Of a stretch of 64,000 bases of DNA, positions 41,135 through 49,197 are shown piece after piece. The stretch's first letter is position 1. Every line of letters begins with the position of its first letter. Under the pieces are notes generated by a model. The model did no database searches. It saw nothing but the letters and a program-made list of their open reading frames with translations, and was not told the DNA's origin. Position numbers and translations under genes: made by a program. This DNA is from an uncultured Prevotellaceae bacterium (lineage in GTDB: Bacteria; Bacteroidota; Bacteroidia; Bacteroidales; Muribaculaceae): positions 47,624 to 111,623 of the forward strand of contig CALEJB010000002.1 in assembly GCA_937898675.1 (NCBI GenBank), given 5' to 3'.

Positions 41135-43900
41135 ATGAAGAAAGACGACGACGAACTGGAAGGCATGGAGCAACTGCCCGAAGACGACAACGCCACTGAC
41201 GGCAATGCCGCCAACGACAGCGCGGGCGGCGAGCCCGAGGCGCACTCCTCCTACCAGGTTCCCAAAGATAAGAAACTGCAACTGAGCGGCATGTACGAGA
41301 ACTGGTTTCTCGACTATGCCTCCTACGTCATCCTTGAGCGTGCCGTGCCGCACATCGAGGACGGCCTGAAACCCGTGCAACGGCGCATCATGCACGCCAT
41401 GAAGGAAGCCGACGACGGCCACTTCAACAAGGTGGCCAACATCGTGGGCCTGACGATGCAATACCACCCCCACGGCGACGCATCGATTTACAGCGCGCTG
41501 GTGCAGCTGGGGCAGAAGGAACTGCTCATCGACACCCAGGGTAACTGGGGCAACATCCTCACCGGCGACGGCGCCGCCGCCGGCCGATACATCGGGGCGC
41601 GGCTGAGCGAGTTTGCCCTCGACACGGTGTACGACGCCAAGGTCACCGACTGGGGCCTGTCGTACGACGGACGCAAGCGCGAGCCGCTGACACTGCCCGC
41701 CAAGTTCCCGCTGCTGCTCACCCAGGGCGCCGAGGGCATCGCGGTGGGCCTGTCGTGCAAAATCTTGCCGCACAACTTCAACGAGGTGATAGATGCCGCC
41801 GTGGCATATCTGAAAGGCGAAGAGTTCCACCTCTACCCCGATTTCCAGACGGGCGGCTACATCGACACGAGCCACTACAACGACGGCGAGCGCGGCGGCA
41901 GCGTGCGCGTACGCGCCAAGATTGAGAAACTCGACAACAAGACGCTGGTTATCAGAGATGTGCCTTACGGAAAGACCGTGGGCACCGTCATCGAGTCCAT
42001 CCTCAAGGCCGGCGAGCGCGGCAAAATCAAAATCCGCAAGGTGGAGGACAACACCAGCGCCATCGCCGAAATCATCGTGTCGTTGCAGGCGGGCACGAGC
42101 AGCGACATCGCCATCGACGCGCTGTATGCCTTTACCGACTGCGAGATTTCCATCTCGCCCAACTGCTGCGTCATCAAGGACGAGAAGCCGCAGTTCCTCA
42201 CCGTGAGCGACGTGCTGCGCTACAGCGTTGACCGCACGCGCGACATCCTGCGCCAGGAACTCGAAATCCAGCGCGCCGAGACGCTCGAGCAACTGCACAA
42301 CGTGTCGCTGGAAAAAATCTTTATCATGGAGCGCATCTACAAGGACAAGGAGTTTGAAAACGCCAAGGACCAGGCCAAGGCGCTCAAGCACATCGACAAG
42401 CGCCTGACGCCGTTCAAGCCCCAGTTCTACCGCGACATCACCGAGGACGACCTGCTGCGCCTGCTGGAGATACCCATGAAGCGCATCATCAAGTACAACA
42501 ATGACAAAGCCGACGAGAACATCGCCAAGCTGAACGAGCGCATCAAAGACATCGACGACAAACTGGCCCACCTGACCAAGCACGCCATCAAGTGGTTTGA
42601 GGGCCTGAAGGCCAAGTACGGCGCCAAGTACCCGCGCCGCACCATCATCCGCGAGTTTGACACCATCGTCGCCAGCAAGGTGGCCGAGGCCAACCAAAAA
42701 CTCTACATCAACCGCGCCGACGGCTTCATCGGCACGGGGCTCAAAAAAGACGAGTTTGTGTGCAACTGCTCGGACATCGACGATATCATCATCTTTTACA
42801 AGGACGGCAAGTTCAAGGTCACCAAGGTGGCCGACAAGATATATGTGGGCAAGAACGTCATCTACCTGAACGTGTTCAAGAAGGGCGACAGCCGCACCAT
42901 CTACAACGCCATGTACCAGGACGGCAAGGGCGGCACGATATTCATGAAGCGCTTCCCCGTCACGGGCGTGACGCGCGACAGAGAGTATGACATCACCCAG
43001 GGCAAGCCCGGCAGCAAAGTCATTTGGTTTACCGCCAACCCCAACGGCGAGGCCGAGGTGGTGCGCGTAACGCTCAAGCCCAAATTCAGGCTCAAGATTC
43101 TGCAGTTCGACGTCAACTTCGCCGACCTGGCCATCAAGGGCAAGCAGGCGCGCGGCAACATCGTGACCAAGAACGAGGTGCACCGTCTGTCGCTCAAGGA
43201 GCAGGGCGCCTCGACGCTGGGCGACCGCGAGGTGTGGTTCGACCCGGACATCCTGCGCATCAACTATGAGGGCCACGGCCGCTCGCTGGGCCTGTTTGGC
43301 GGTGAGGACCGCATCCTGGTTATCATGGAGAACGGCGACTTCTACACCACCAGCGCCGAAGCCACCAACCACTACGAGCAAGGCATCCTGCGCATCGAGA
43401 AGTTTGACAAGGACAAGGTGTGGACCGCCGTGCTCGACGATGCCGACCAGGGTCACCCCTATGTCAAGCGCTATACCCTCGAGGACAGTACCAAGAAGCA
43501 GAGCATGATTGGCGGCAATCCCGAGTCCAAACTGCTGTTGCTTAGCGATGACCGGTGCCCGCGCTTTGAAGTGACCATGGGCGGCGCTGACGCCTTCCGC
43601 GAGGCGTTCGTCATCGATGCCGAGGAGTTTATCGGCGTTAAGACCTTCAAAGCTAAAGGCAAGCGCGTTACCAACTGGGAGGTGCAGATGATTACCGCCC
43701 TCGAGCCGCGCGAGCCCGAGCCCGGCGAGGAGGAAACGCCCACCGTGGCCAACACTGGCGAGGAGAACGTGGACACGGCTCCCGCCGCCCCCGACAGCAA
43801 AGCCATCAGCCAGGAGGCCGTTCTCGACAAACTCACGGGCCAGCAGCGCCTGCCGTTTGACGACTTTAACTACAACGATGACAAGACCGACGAGAAATAG
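41135..43900 (+). CDS. DNA gyrase/topoisomerase IV subunit A (ParC-like)
   Basis: Breakage-reunion subunit of a type II topoisomerase, 921 residues. An acidic N-terminal tail of about 45 residues precedes the core. The QRDR-region motif is HPHGDASIY (from 111), and the DNA-cleaving Tyr is Tyr152 in AAAGRYIGARL. Coiled-coil parts (about 385-490) precede a C-terminal domain with a single-strand-break-like beta propeller and an acidic tail ending QRLPFDDFN. The divergence from GyrA and the lack of a GyrA-box favour the topoisomerase IV type, which in Bacteroidetes is often just called subunit A. The partner parE gene is not in the window. Confidence 0.88.
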   Translation: MKKDDDELEGMEQLPEDDNATDGNAANDSAGGEPEAHSSYQVPKDKKLQLSGMYENWFLDYASYVILERAVPHIEDGLKPVQRRIMHAMKEADDGHFNKVANIVGLTMQYHPHGDASIYSALVQLGQKELLIDTQGNWGNILTGDGAAAGRYIGARLSEFALDTVYDAKVTDWGLSYDGRKREPLTLPAKFPLLLTQGAEGIAVGLSCKILPHNFNEVIDAAVAYLKGEEFHLYPDFQTGGYIDTSHYNDGERGGSVRVRAKIEKLDNKTLVIRDVPYGKTVGTVIESILKAGERGKIKIRKVEDNTSAIAEIIVSLQAGTSSDIAIDALYAFTDCEISISPNCCVIKDEKPQFLTVSDVLRYSVDRTRDILRQELEIQRAETLEQLHNVSLEKIFIMERIYKDKEFENAKDQAKALKHIDKRLTPFKPQFYRDITEDDLLRLLEIPMKRIIKYNNDKADENIAKLNERIKDIDDKLAHLTKHAIKWFEGLKAKYGAKYPRRTIIREFDTIVASKVAEANQKLYINRADGFIGTGLKKDEFVCNCSDIDDIIIFYKDGKFKVTKVADKIYVGKNVIYLNVFKKGDSRTIYNAMYQDGKGGTIFMKRFPVTGVTRDREYDITQGKPGSKVIWFTANPNGEAEVVRVTLKPKFRLKILQFDVNFADLAIKGKQARGNIVTKNEVHRLSLKEQGASTLGDREVWFDPDILRINYEGHGRSLGLFGGEDRILVIMENGDFYTTSAEATNHYEQGILRIEKFDKDKVWTAVLDDADQGHPYVKRYTLEDSTKKQSMIGGNPESKLLLLSDDRCPRFEVTMGGADAFREAFVIDAEEFIGVKTFKAKGKRVTNWEVQMITALEPREPEPGEEETPTVANTGEENVDTAPAAPDSKAISQEAVLDKLTGQQRLPFDDFNYNDDKTDEK

Positions 43901-44789
43901 CGCCCTGCGGCACTGGCTCGCACTGGCCGCGGCGGCAATATTAACGCTGCTGCCCGCCCGTGGCCAGGACACCGCCACCGTTGTCCTCGATGCCAATGTC
44001 AAGAGCGAGGGCCTGGTGTGCCCCACCCTGTCGATGTTCACCCTCGACGCGGGCTATGCCTCGCTACATGACAGTTACCTCACGCCCATCACCTATGACG
44101 GCATGAACCTCGCCCCGCGCTATGAGGCCATGCGCGCCGCCTGGTTCAGGCCCCGCTCATGGACGTGGCAACTGCAGGCTGGTGTGGACTACTGCTATGC
44201 CGAAAATCCTGCCGGCAACAACGAGATGCACCGCCTGCTAGCCGATGTGTCTTTCAGCCTGCAGCACCGCTGGCGCAAAGTCCTATTGGGATGCGTGGAC
44301 CTGTCGGCGGGCCCGATGTTCACGTTGCGCGCAGGCGCGACCTATGACCCCGCCAACAGCAACAACCCCGTGAGCGCCCGCGCCCATGCGGCGCTGGGCG
44401 TCACCGGCATGGCCACATGGAACACCCGCATGTGGCGCCAGCCCGTCACGCTGCGCTATCAGGCGCAACTGCCTGTGGCGGGTGCGTTCTTCGCACCCGA
44501 GTACAACGAGAGTTACTACGAGGTATATCTGGGCAACGACCACAACCTGGCGCACATGGCATGGTGGGGCAACCGTCTGGACATGACCAACTATCTGGGT
44601 GCCGACCTGCACCTGGGCCGCACCATCCTGCGGGTGGGCTACCGCAGCAGCATCGAGTGCTGGAGCGTGAACAGCCTGCATGTGCACGACGTGACGCACA
44701 GCCTAGTCATCGGCATCGGCGGCGAGTTCCTCGGCCTCTCGCCCCGCGCGCGCGCCGCATCGCCTGCCATCGTTTCACCGCTCTACTAA
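43878..44789 (+). CDS. Exported uncharacterised protein, DUF3316-like
   Basis: 303 residues from the ATG at 43878, overlapping the topoisomerase gene by 23 bases. The N terminus has a basic region and a hydrophobic signal (about 10-28, HWLALAAAAILTLLPARGQ). The body has alternating aromatic beta strands and the segment SLHDSYLTPITYDGMNLAPRYEAMRAAWF, which recalls Bacteroidetes DUF3316 proteins (LDTYLSP-type motif), probably outer-membrane barrels. Residues around AFFAPEYNESYYEVYLGND look like extracellular loops. No activity is known. The S41 peptidase follows after 12 bases. Confidence 0.65.
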   Translation: MTRPTRNSALRHWLALAAAAILTLLPARGQDTATVVLDANVKSEGLVCPTLSMFTLDAGYASLHDSYLTPITYDGMNLAPRYEAMRAAWFRPRSWTWQLQAGVDYCYAENPAGNNEMHRLLADVSFSLQHRWRKVLLGCVDLSAGPMFTLRAGATYDPANSNNPVSARAHAALGVTGMATWNTRMWRQPVTLRYQAQLPVAGAFFAPEYNESYYEVYLGNDHNLAHMAWWGNRLDMTNYLGADLHLGRTILRVGYRSSIECWSVNSLHVHDVTHSLVIGIGGEFLGLSPRARAASPAIVSPLY

Positions 44790-44801
44790 AACCACGACAA
44801 C

Positions 44802-45821
44802 ATGAGCATTAAGAACTACATATGTGCCTTGACCGCTTGCCTGACGGCAACCGTGCTGCTGTGCGGATGCGCCCATGACGACGAGTGGCAACAAGACCAG
44901 GTGGGCAACTTCGAGGCCTTGTGGTCCATCATGGACCAGAACTACTGCTTCTTTGACTACAAGGACGTGGACTGGAACGAGGTCCATGACCGCTACCGCC
45001 GGCTGGTGTCCAACAAGATGACTAACAGGGAACTGTTTGACCTGTGCGGCGAGATGCTCAAGGAACTGAAAGACGGCCACACCAACCTCATCGCCAGCCA
45101 CGACGTATCGCGCTACTGGATTTGGGAGCACTACCCCGTCAACTACGACGAGCGCATCATCGACCAGCATTACCTCAACTTTGACTACAAGACGGCGTGC
45201 GGCATCAAGTACCAGATACTGCCCGACAACTTTGGCTATATGTACTACGGCTCGTTCTCGACCGTCATCGGCGCGGGCAACCTTGACCTCATCCTCGGTT
45301 ACCTGGCCACAGCCGACGGACTCATCATCGACGTGCGCAGCAACGGTGGCGGCTACCTGTCCAATGTCGAGACACTTGTCTCGCGCTTTATCGACGGCAA
45401 GACCCTGGCGGGATACATCTGCCACAAGGACGGCAAGGGGCACAACGACTTCTCGAAGCCCCAGGACTACTGGTTTGAACCGGCCAAGAACCACCTGCAT
45501 TACCTCAAGCCCGTGGTGGTGCTGGCCAACCGGGGCTCGTTCAGCGCCACCAACAACTTTGTGTCGGTGATGAAGTCGCTGGGCAATGTCACCGTGGTGG
45601 GCGACACCACCGGAGGCGGGTGCGGCCTGCCATTCACAAGCGAGATGCCCAACGGCTGGAATGTGCGTTTCTCGGCGTGTCCCATCATGGACGCCCAGGG
45701 GCGCCTGACCGAATTTGGCGTGGCACCCGACGTGAGGGTCGATATGGACCCGGGCGACCAGTCACACGACGCCATTCTGGACCGCGCCATCGACTTACTC
45801 ATTGAAAAAACCAAGCATTAA
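44802..45821 (+). CDS. S41 family peptidase lipoprotein
   Basis: Exported serine peptidase of the C-terminal processing/tricorn group, 339 residues. The signal peptide ends in a lipobox (LCGC, Cys23), so it should be lipid-anchored. After an N-terminal helical domain (about 30-100) comes the S41 core: IIDVRSNGGGYLSNVETLVSRF and the nucleophile region ANRGSFSATNNFVS, where Ser248 aligns with the catalytic Ser. VVGDTTGGGCGLPF follows. No PDZ domain is seen. It sits between an outer-membrane-like protein and a small barrel, which suggests an envelope role. Confidence 0.9.
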   Translation: MSIKNYICALTACLTATVLLCGCAHDDEWQQDQVGNFEALWSIMDQNYCFFDYKDVDWNEVHDRYRRLVSNKMTNRELFDLCGEMLKELKDGHTNLIASHDVSRYWIWEHYPVNYDERIIDQHYLNFDYKTACGIKYQILPDNFGYMYYGSFSTVIGAGNLDLILGYLATADGLIIDVRSNGGGYLSNVETLVSRFIDGKTLAGYICHKDGKGHNDFSKPQDYWFEPAKNHLHYLKPVVVLANRGSFSATNNFVSVMKSLGNVTVVGDTTGGGCGLPFTSEMPNGWNVRFSACPIMDAQGRLTEFGVAPDVRVDMDPGDQSHDAILDRAIDLLIEKTKH

Positions 45822-45850
45822 ATCATCCTATTAATCATCAAAAAAAAACA

Positions 45851-46321
45851 ATGAAAAAGATTTTATTCATCGCCGTTATGGCACTCACTTTTGTCACGGG
45901 CGCACGCGCCGAGGCTAATGACTTTTCGATTGGTGCGCAGTTCTCTTGGGCCAGCAAGCACTCCTTGGCAGGCTTGGGCGCACAACTCCAGTACGAAGTC
46001 GTGAACCACCTGCGTCTTGCACCCGAATTCAACTACTACTTCAAGAACGACGGCATCAGCGCCTGCAATGCCAATGTCAACTTGCAGTATGTGATTCCCA
46101 CCAGCACGTCGTTTGCCATCTACCCGCTTGCAGGATTTGCTTACAGCCACTACGAGGTAGAGGGTCCCGCCGACGGCGTTGACCGCTGCGGCGCCAACGT
46201 GGGCTTGGGCTCGGAGTACCGCATCAAGGAACACCTGCACTTCTATGTTGAGGAGCGTTTCCAGATCATTGAGGACTTCAACCAGAGCGTAACCTTCTTT
46301 GGGCTGAAATACACTTTCTGA
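45851..46321 (+). CDS. Small outer-membrane beta-barrel protein
   Basis: 156 residues with a signal peptide (about 1-20, ending GARAEA). Alternating strands follow (FSIGAQFSWASKHSLAGLGAQLQYEVVNHLRLAPEFNYYF...), with terminal Phe after FFGLKYTF, as in eight-stranded OmpX/OmpW-like barrels. No specific function is visible. It is the last plus-strand gene before a shared terminator. Confidence 0.8.
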   Translation: MKKILFIAVMALTFVTGARAEANDFSIGAQFSWASKHSLAGLGAQLQYEVVNHLRLAPEFNYYFKNDGISACNANVNLQYVIPTSTSFAIYPLAGFAYSHYEVEGPADGVDRCGANVGLGSEYRIKEHLHFYVEERFQIIEDFNQSVTFFGLKYTF

Positions 46322-46346
46322 TAAAGAAAGACAATGACTCCCTATC

Positions 46347-46385
46347 AATCAGCAAGGCGGCTCATGACGGGCCGCCTTGCTGATT
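46347..46385. terminator. Bidirectional terminator
   Basis: A 15 bp perfect stem (46347-46361 with 46371-46385) and 9-base loop between the convergent barrel gene and pgeF. Confidence 0.88.
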
Positions 46386-46400
46386 TGTTGCATCATGGTA

Positions 46401-47186
46401 CTATCGCCTGACAATGCCCGTGAAAGAGCGGCCGCTGTTGACGCCCAGGCGACGGGCCGAGAAATAGCGTTCACTCTCGCAACGGGAGCAGTGGACGGCG
46501 GCGGTGATATTGGCGACGGGCACGCCGGCATCGGCAAGGACCGCCACATTGGCGGCACGCAAGTCGATGTGGGCCTTGCCTGTGACGGCATGGCGCATGG
46601 TAATGACACCTGTGTCAAATTGTGCCTGCCTGAAGGCTTCGACCACCTCGTCGCCCACCTCAAAGCAGTCCTGGCAGATGCACGGACCCATAGCAACCTG
46701 AATGTTGGCGGCGCTGGCACCCAACGCCGTCATCTGCCTGACCACATTGTTCAGAATACGCCCAGCGGTGCCGCGCCATCCCGCATGGGCGGCGGCAATC
46801 ACTCCCGCCAGCGCGTCAACGAGCACCACAGGCACGCAGTCGGCGGTATTGACGCCAATGACAATGCCCTGGAGAGATGTCACGAGTGCGTCAACCCCAT
46901 CGAGCGCCAGTTCCTGGGCATCGATGTCAAGCGCAAGATAGTCGTTGTCGATGACCGCCACCCGGCACGAGTGCGTCTGCCGCGGCATGACCAGGCTATC
47001 CAGGTCCACGCCCAGCCGCATGGCGAGCGACAGCCGCGCGTCAAGCACGCGCAGGGCATCGTCGCCCACATAGTCACACAGGTTCACCCCGCTGTAGGGT
47101 TTTCCTTTCACAATGTCGCCTCTCGTCACCGAGAAAGCCTCCACGCCATCCACAGGATTGGCAAACTGCAATGCGTCAAGTTCCAT
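46401..47186 (-). CDS. pgeF: Peptidoglycan editing factor PgeF (polyphenol oxidase/laccase-domain family)
   Basis: Cytoplasmic enzyme of the YfiH/YlmD family, 261 residues from the ATG at 47186. The family edits UDP-MurNAc precursors that carry L-Ser in place of L-Ala and can also act on purine nucleosides. Zinc/active-site motifs are VIGVNTADCVPVVL, AAHAGWRGTAGRILNNVV and MGPCICQDCFEVGDEV. The promoter box lies only five bases before the chosen ATG; an in-frame GTG at 47192 would overlap it. Confidence 0.93.
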   Translation of the reverse strand: MELDALQFANPVDGVEAFSVTRGDIVKGKPYSGVNLCDYVGDDALRVLDARLSLAMRLGVDLDSLVMPRQTHSCRVAVIDNDYLALDIDAQELALDGVDALVTSLQGIVIGVNTADCVPVVLVDALAGVIAAAHAGWRGTAGRILNNVVRQMTALGASAANIQVAMGPCICQDCFEVGDEVVEAFRQAQFDTGVITMRHAVTGKAHIDLRAANVAVLADAGVPVANITAAVHCSRCESERYFSARRLGVNSGRSFTGIVRR

Positions 47187-47191
47187 AGACA

Positions 47192-47199
47192 CAAAATTA
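47192..47199 (-). promoter_or_regulatory. -7 box of pgeF
   Basis: TAATTTTG on the minus strand, five bases before the ATG; the transcript should be leaderless or nearly so. Confidence 0.6.
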
Positions 47200-47216
47200 C
47201 AAAAATTCCAGCATAA

Positions 47217-47256
47217 AACACCGCCGCCGGGGCTCGTGATTGAGCCTCGGCGGTGG
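47217..47256 (-). terminator. Terminator of the susCD pair
   Basis: GC-rich stem CACCGCCG...GGCTC with GAGCC...CGGCGGTG (arms 47219-47235 and 47242-47255, with a small bulge). On the minus strand a TTTT run follows. Confidence 0.75.
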
Positions 47257-47289
47257 TCATATTAGATAACTGAGTCAGTTACACAGGTA

Positions 47290-49161
47290 TTACTCTTGGT
47301 TGCTGTCCCACCATACGGGGATAGTCCAAGCGTCCTTCTGACGGTTCCAGTTAGTGGGATTGCCGTCAGCACCGGTGGTCTTGGCGCCGGGAACCTGATC
47401 GCCAATGGCCATGAGGTTCTTGCTGTTGTAGTTGTACTCGTGCGAGCACTGTACCCAGCGGCGATAGTACTGACCCTGCGGGATGGCCTCCATAGCAGCA
47501 GCCACCTTGAAGTGATAAGCGGGAATCGACCAGCCGAAGAAGATGTTCGGGTCAAAGTCGTAGCGGCGCATATCGTTCCAAACCTCATAGGAGAACATGA
47601 GGGCGATGCGCTTTTGCATCAGGATATGGCCAATGGTAAGGTCACTCTCCTTGCCAATACCATTGTTGATGAAGTTCTGGATGGCAGCATCGGTCATCGG
47701 GGTGAACGACGGGCAGTCGTTGAGGGCGGGATCCTCAGCAACCCACACTTTCAGTTTGTCGTTCATGAGTTCGCAGCTTGCCTTCACACCAGCCTTGTAG
47801 GCCTCATAAGCGCCTTGCTTGTTGCCCTGCTTGAACAGAACCTCGGCCTTGATGAAGCAGCACTCAGCATAGGTACCGATGTAGGTGGGCGAAGAAACGC
47901 GGGTGTAGAAGGTACCCGACTCAGCCGAGGTGGGCACGCTGGCACCACCGCGGTAGTACAGGATGCTGGGGTTAGCAGCATAGCCCTTACTGGAGTTGGT
48001 CTGCTCAACATAAACAGTGTCACCCAAGCGGTTGGGGTCCGAGCTGTCGATGTAGAAGCTGCGGGTAGCGGCCCTGTAGTTGGCACGCAGGGGGCCGCCC
48101 TGGCTGTTGATTTCGCTGGCCATGTCAACGCCCAGCGAACGACGCCAGTTGCCTACCCACTTCAGCTCAGCGGGCGAGTCGGCGCTCTTGGCACTGTAAG
48201 CCCAGGGGATGATGTGGTCGGCACGGGGGTCCTCAACGCCATAGCCACCAAAGTTGGTCAGGTTGTCAACCAGCATCTTGGTAACCATGTAACCGCTGTT
48301 CATACCCGAAACCGAGTACAGGGGGCAGTAGTCAACGGGCTCGTCCCAACCCAGGTCGTCGTGGGTGGCGCCATTGTCGTCGGTGTGGTTGACGATGGTG
48401 TTGTCGGCGTTGCTCTTCATTGCCTTGTCGAGGCAAGCGAGAATCTCCTGAGCGTCATACTTACCATCCTTGTAGCTGCCGGCAGCCTTCTTGGTCAACT
48501 TGTTGATCCAACGGGCCTTGAGCATATAGGCGAGCTTGATCCACTTGTTCACGTCACCACCGTTCCAGAAGTCGCCAGCGGCGAGGGTGGGCAGACCAGG
48601 ATCCTGGGTGAGGCCCTTCTCGAGGTACTCGATAGCCAGGTCAATGTCACTCAAGCAGCCCAAATAGATGGTGCGGCCGGTGTCGTACTCGGGGGTAGCG
48701 CTCTCGGCAGCTGCCTGATAATAGGGCATCTCGCCATAGAGGTCGGCCATGGCCATGAAGCCGTAGGCCTTGATCAGATAGCCAGCACCCACGAACTGCC
48801 AGTTGCCAGCAGCCTCGGCCTTGGCAATCATGTCAGGCACATTAGCATAGGCGCCAACAAACCACCACTGATAGGTCGTGGTCGTCACGCCATCAACGGG
48901 ATGCCAGTAAGATGCCTGCCAATAGGTACCGCCGCCATTGTTGCGGGTCCAGTCACCCATTGCCATGGTCGTGCGCCAAGCGCTGAACTGCAGGCCACTA
49001 TTGGTATAAAACTCGATGTGCGCCAAACGCTGGTCATAGCTGGTGGACTCTGACGACGGGGTATCGGGGTCGGTGTTCACGTCAAGCCAGTCATTGCAAG
49101 AGGTGAGCGACAATGCCGCAACACCCAAGCCGCACAGTATAATTGATTTCCAAAGTTTCAT
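47290..49161 (-). CDS. SusD/RagB-like nutrient-binding outer-membrane lipoprotein
   Basis: Surface lipoprotein of 623 residues that binds the substrate delivered to its SusC partner. The signal peptide ends in the lipobox LTSC (Cys22), followed by NDWLDVNTDPDTPSSES, typical of the SusD-like group with this DLN/DPD start. The body carries TPR-like helices (for example FVGAGYLIKAYGFMAMADLYGEMPYYQAA) and a C-terminal RIALMFSYEVWNDMRRYDFDP. The usual substrate-binding fold is inferred. It lies 36 bases downstream of susC. No glycoside hydrolase or sensor gene adjoins, so the substrate is unclear; peptide or glycan are both possible. Confidence 0.93.
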   Translation of the reverse strand: MKLWKSIILCGLGVAALSLTSCNDWLDVNTDPDTPSSESTSYDQRLAHIEFYTNSGLQFSAWRTTMAMGDWTRNNGGGTYWQASYWHPVDGVTTTTYQWWFVGAYANVPDMIAKAEAAGNWQFVGAGYLIKAYGFMAMADLYGEMPYYQAAAESATPEYDTGRTIYLGCLSDIDLAIEYLEKGLTQDPGLPTLAAGDFWNGGDVNKWIKLAYMLKARWINKLTKKAAGSYKDGKYDAQEILACLDKAMKSNADNTIVNHTDDNGATHDDLGWDEPVDYCPLYSVSGMNSGYMVTKMLVDNLTNFGGYGVEDPRADHIIPWAYSAKSADSPAELKWVGNWRRSLGVDMASEINSQGGPLRANYRAATRSFYIDSSDPNRLGDTVYVEQTNSSKGYAANPSILYYRGGASVPTSAESGTFYTRVSSPTYIGTYAECCFIKAEVLFKQGNKQGAYEAYKAGVKASCELMNDKLKVWVAEDPALNDCPSFTPMTDAAIQNFINNGIGKESDLTIGHILMQKRIALMFSYEVWNDMRRYDFDPNIFFGWSIPAYHFKVAAAMEAIPQGQYYRRWVQCSHEYNYNSKNLMAIGDQVPGAKTTGADGNPTNWNRQKDAWTIPVWWDSNQE

Positions 49162-49197
49162 ATTATATCTGTATTAATAGGGTTCGTAATTGGTTGA

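Noticed and set aside
40991..44041. A 1000-codon open frame antisense to the topoisomerase A gene
   Set aside because: It is a shadow of the sense gene, with no recognisable domain and biased composition.
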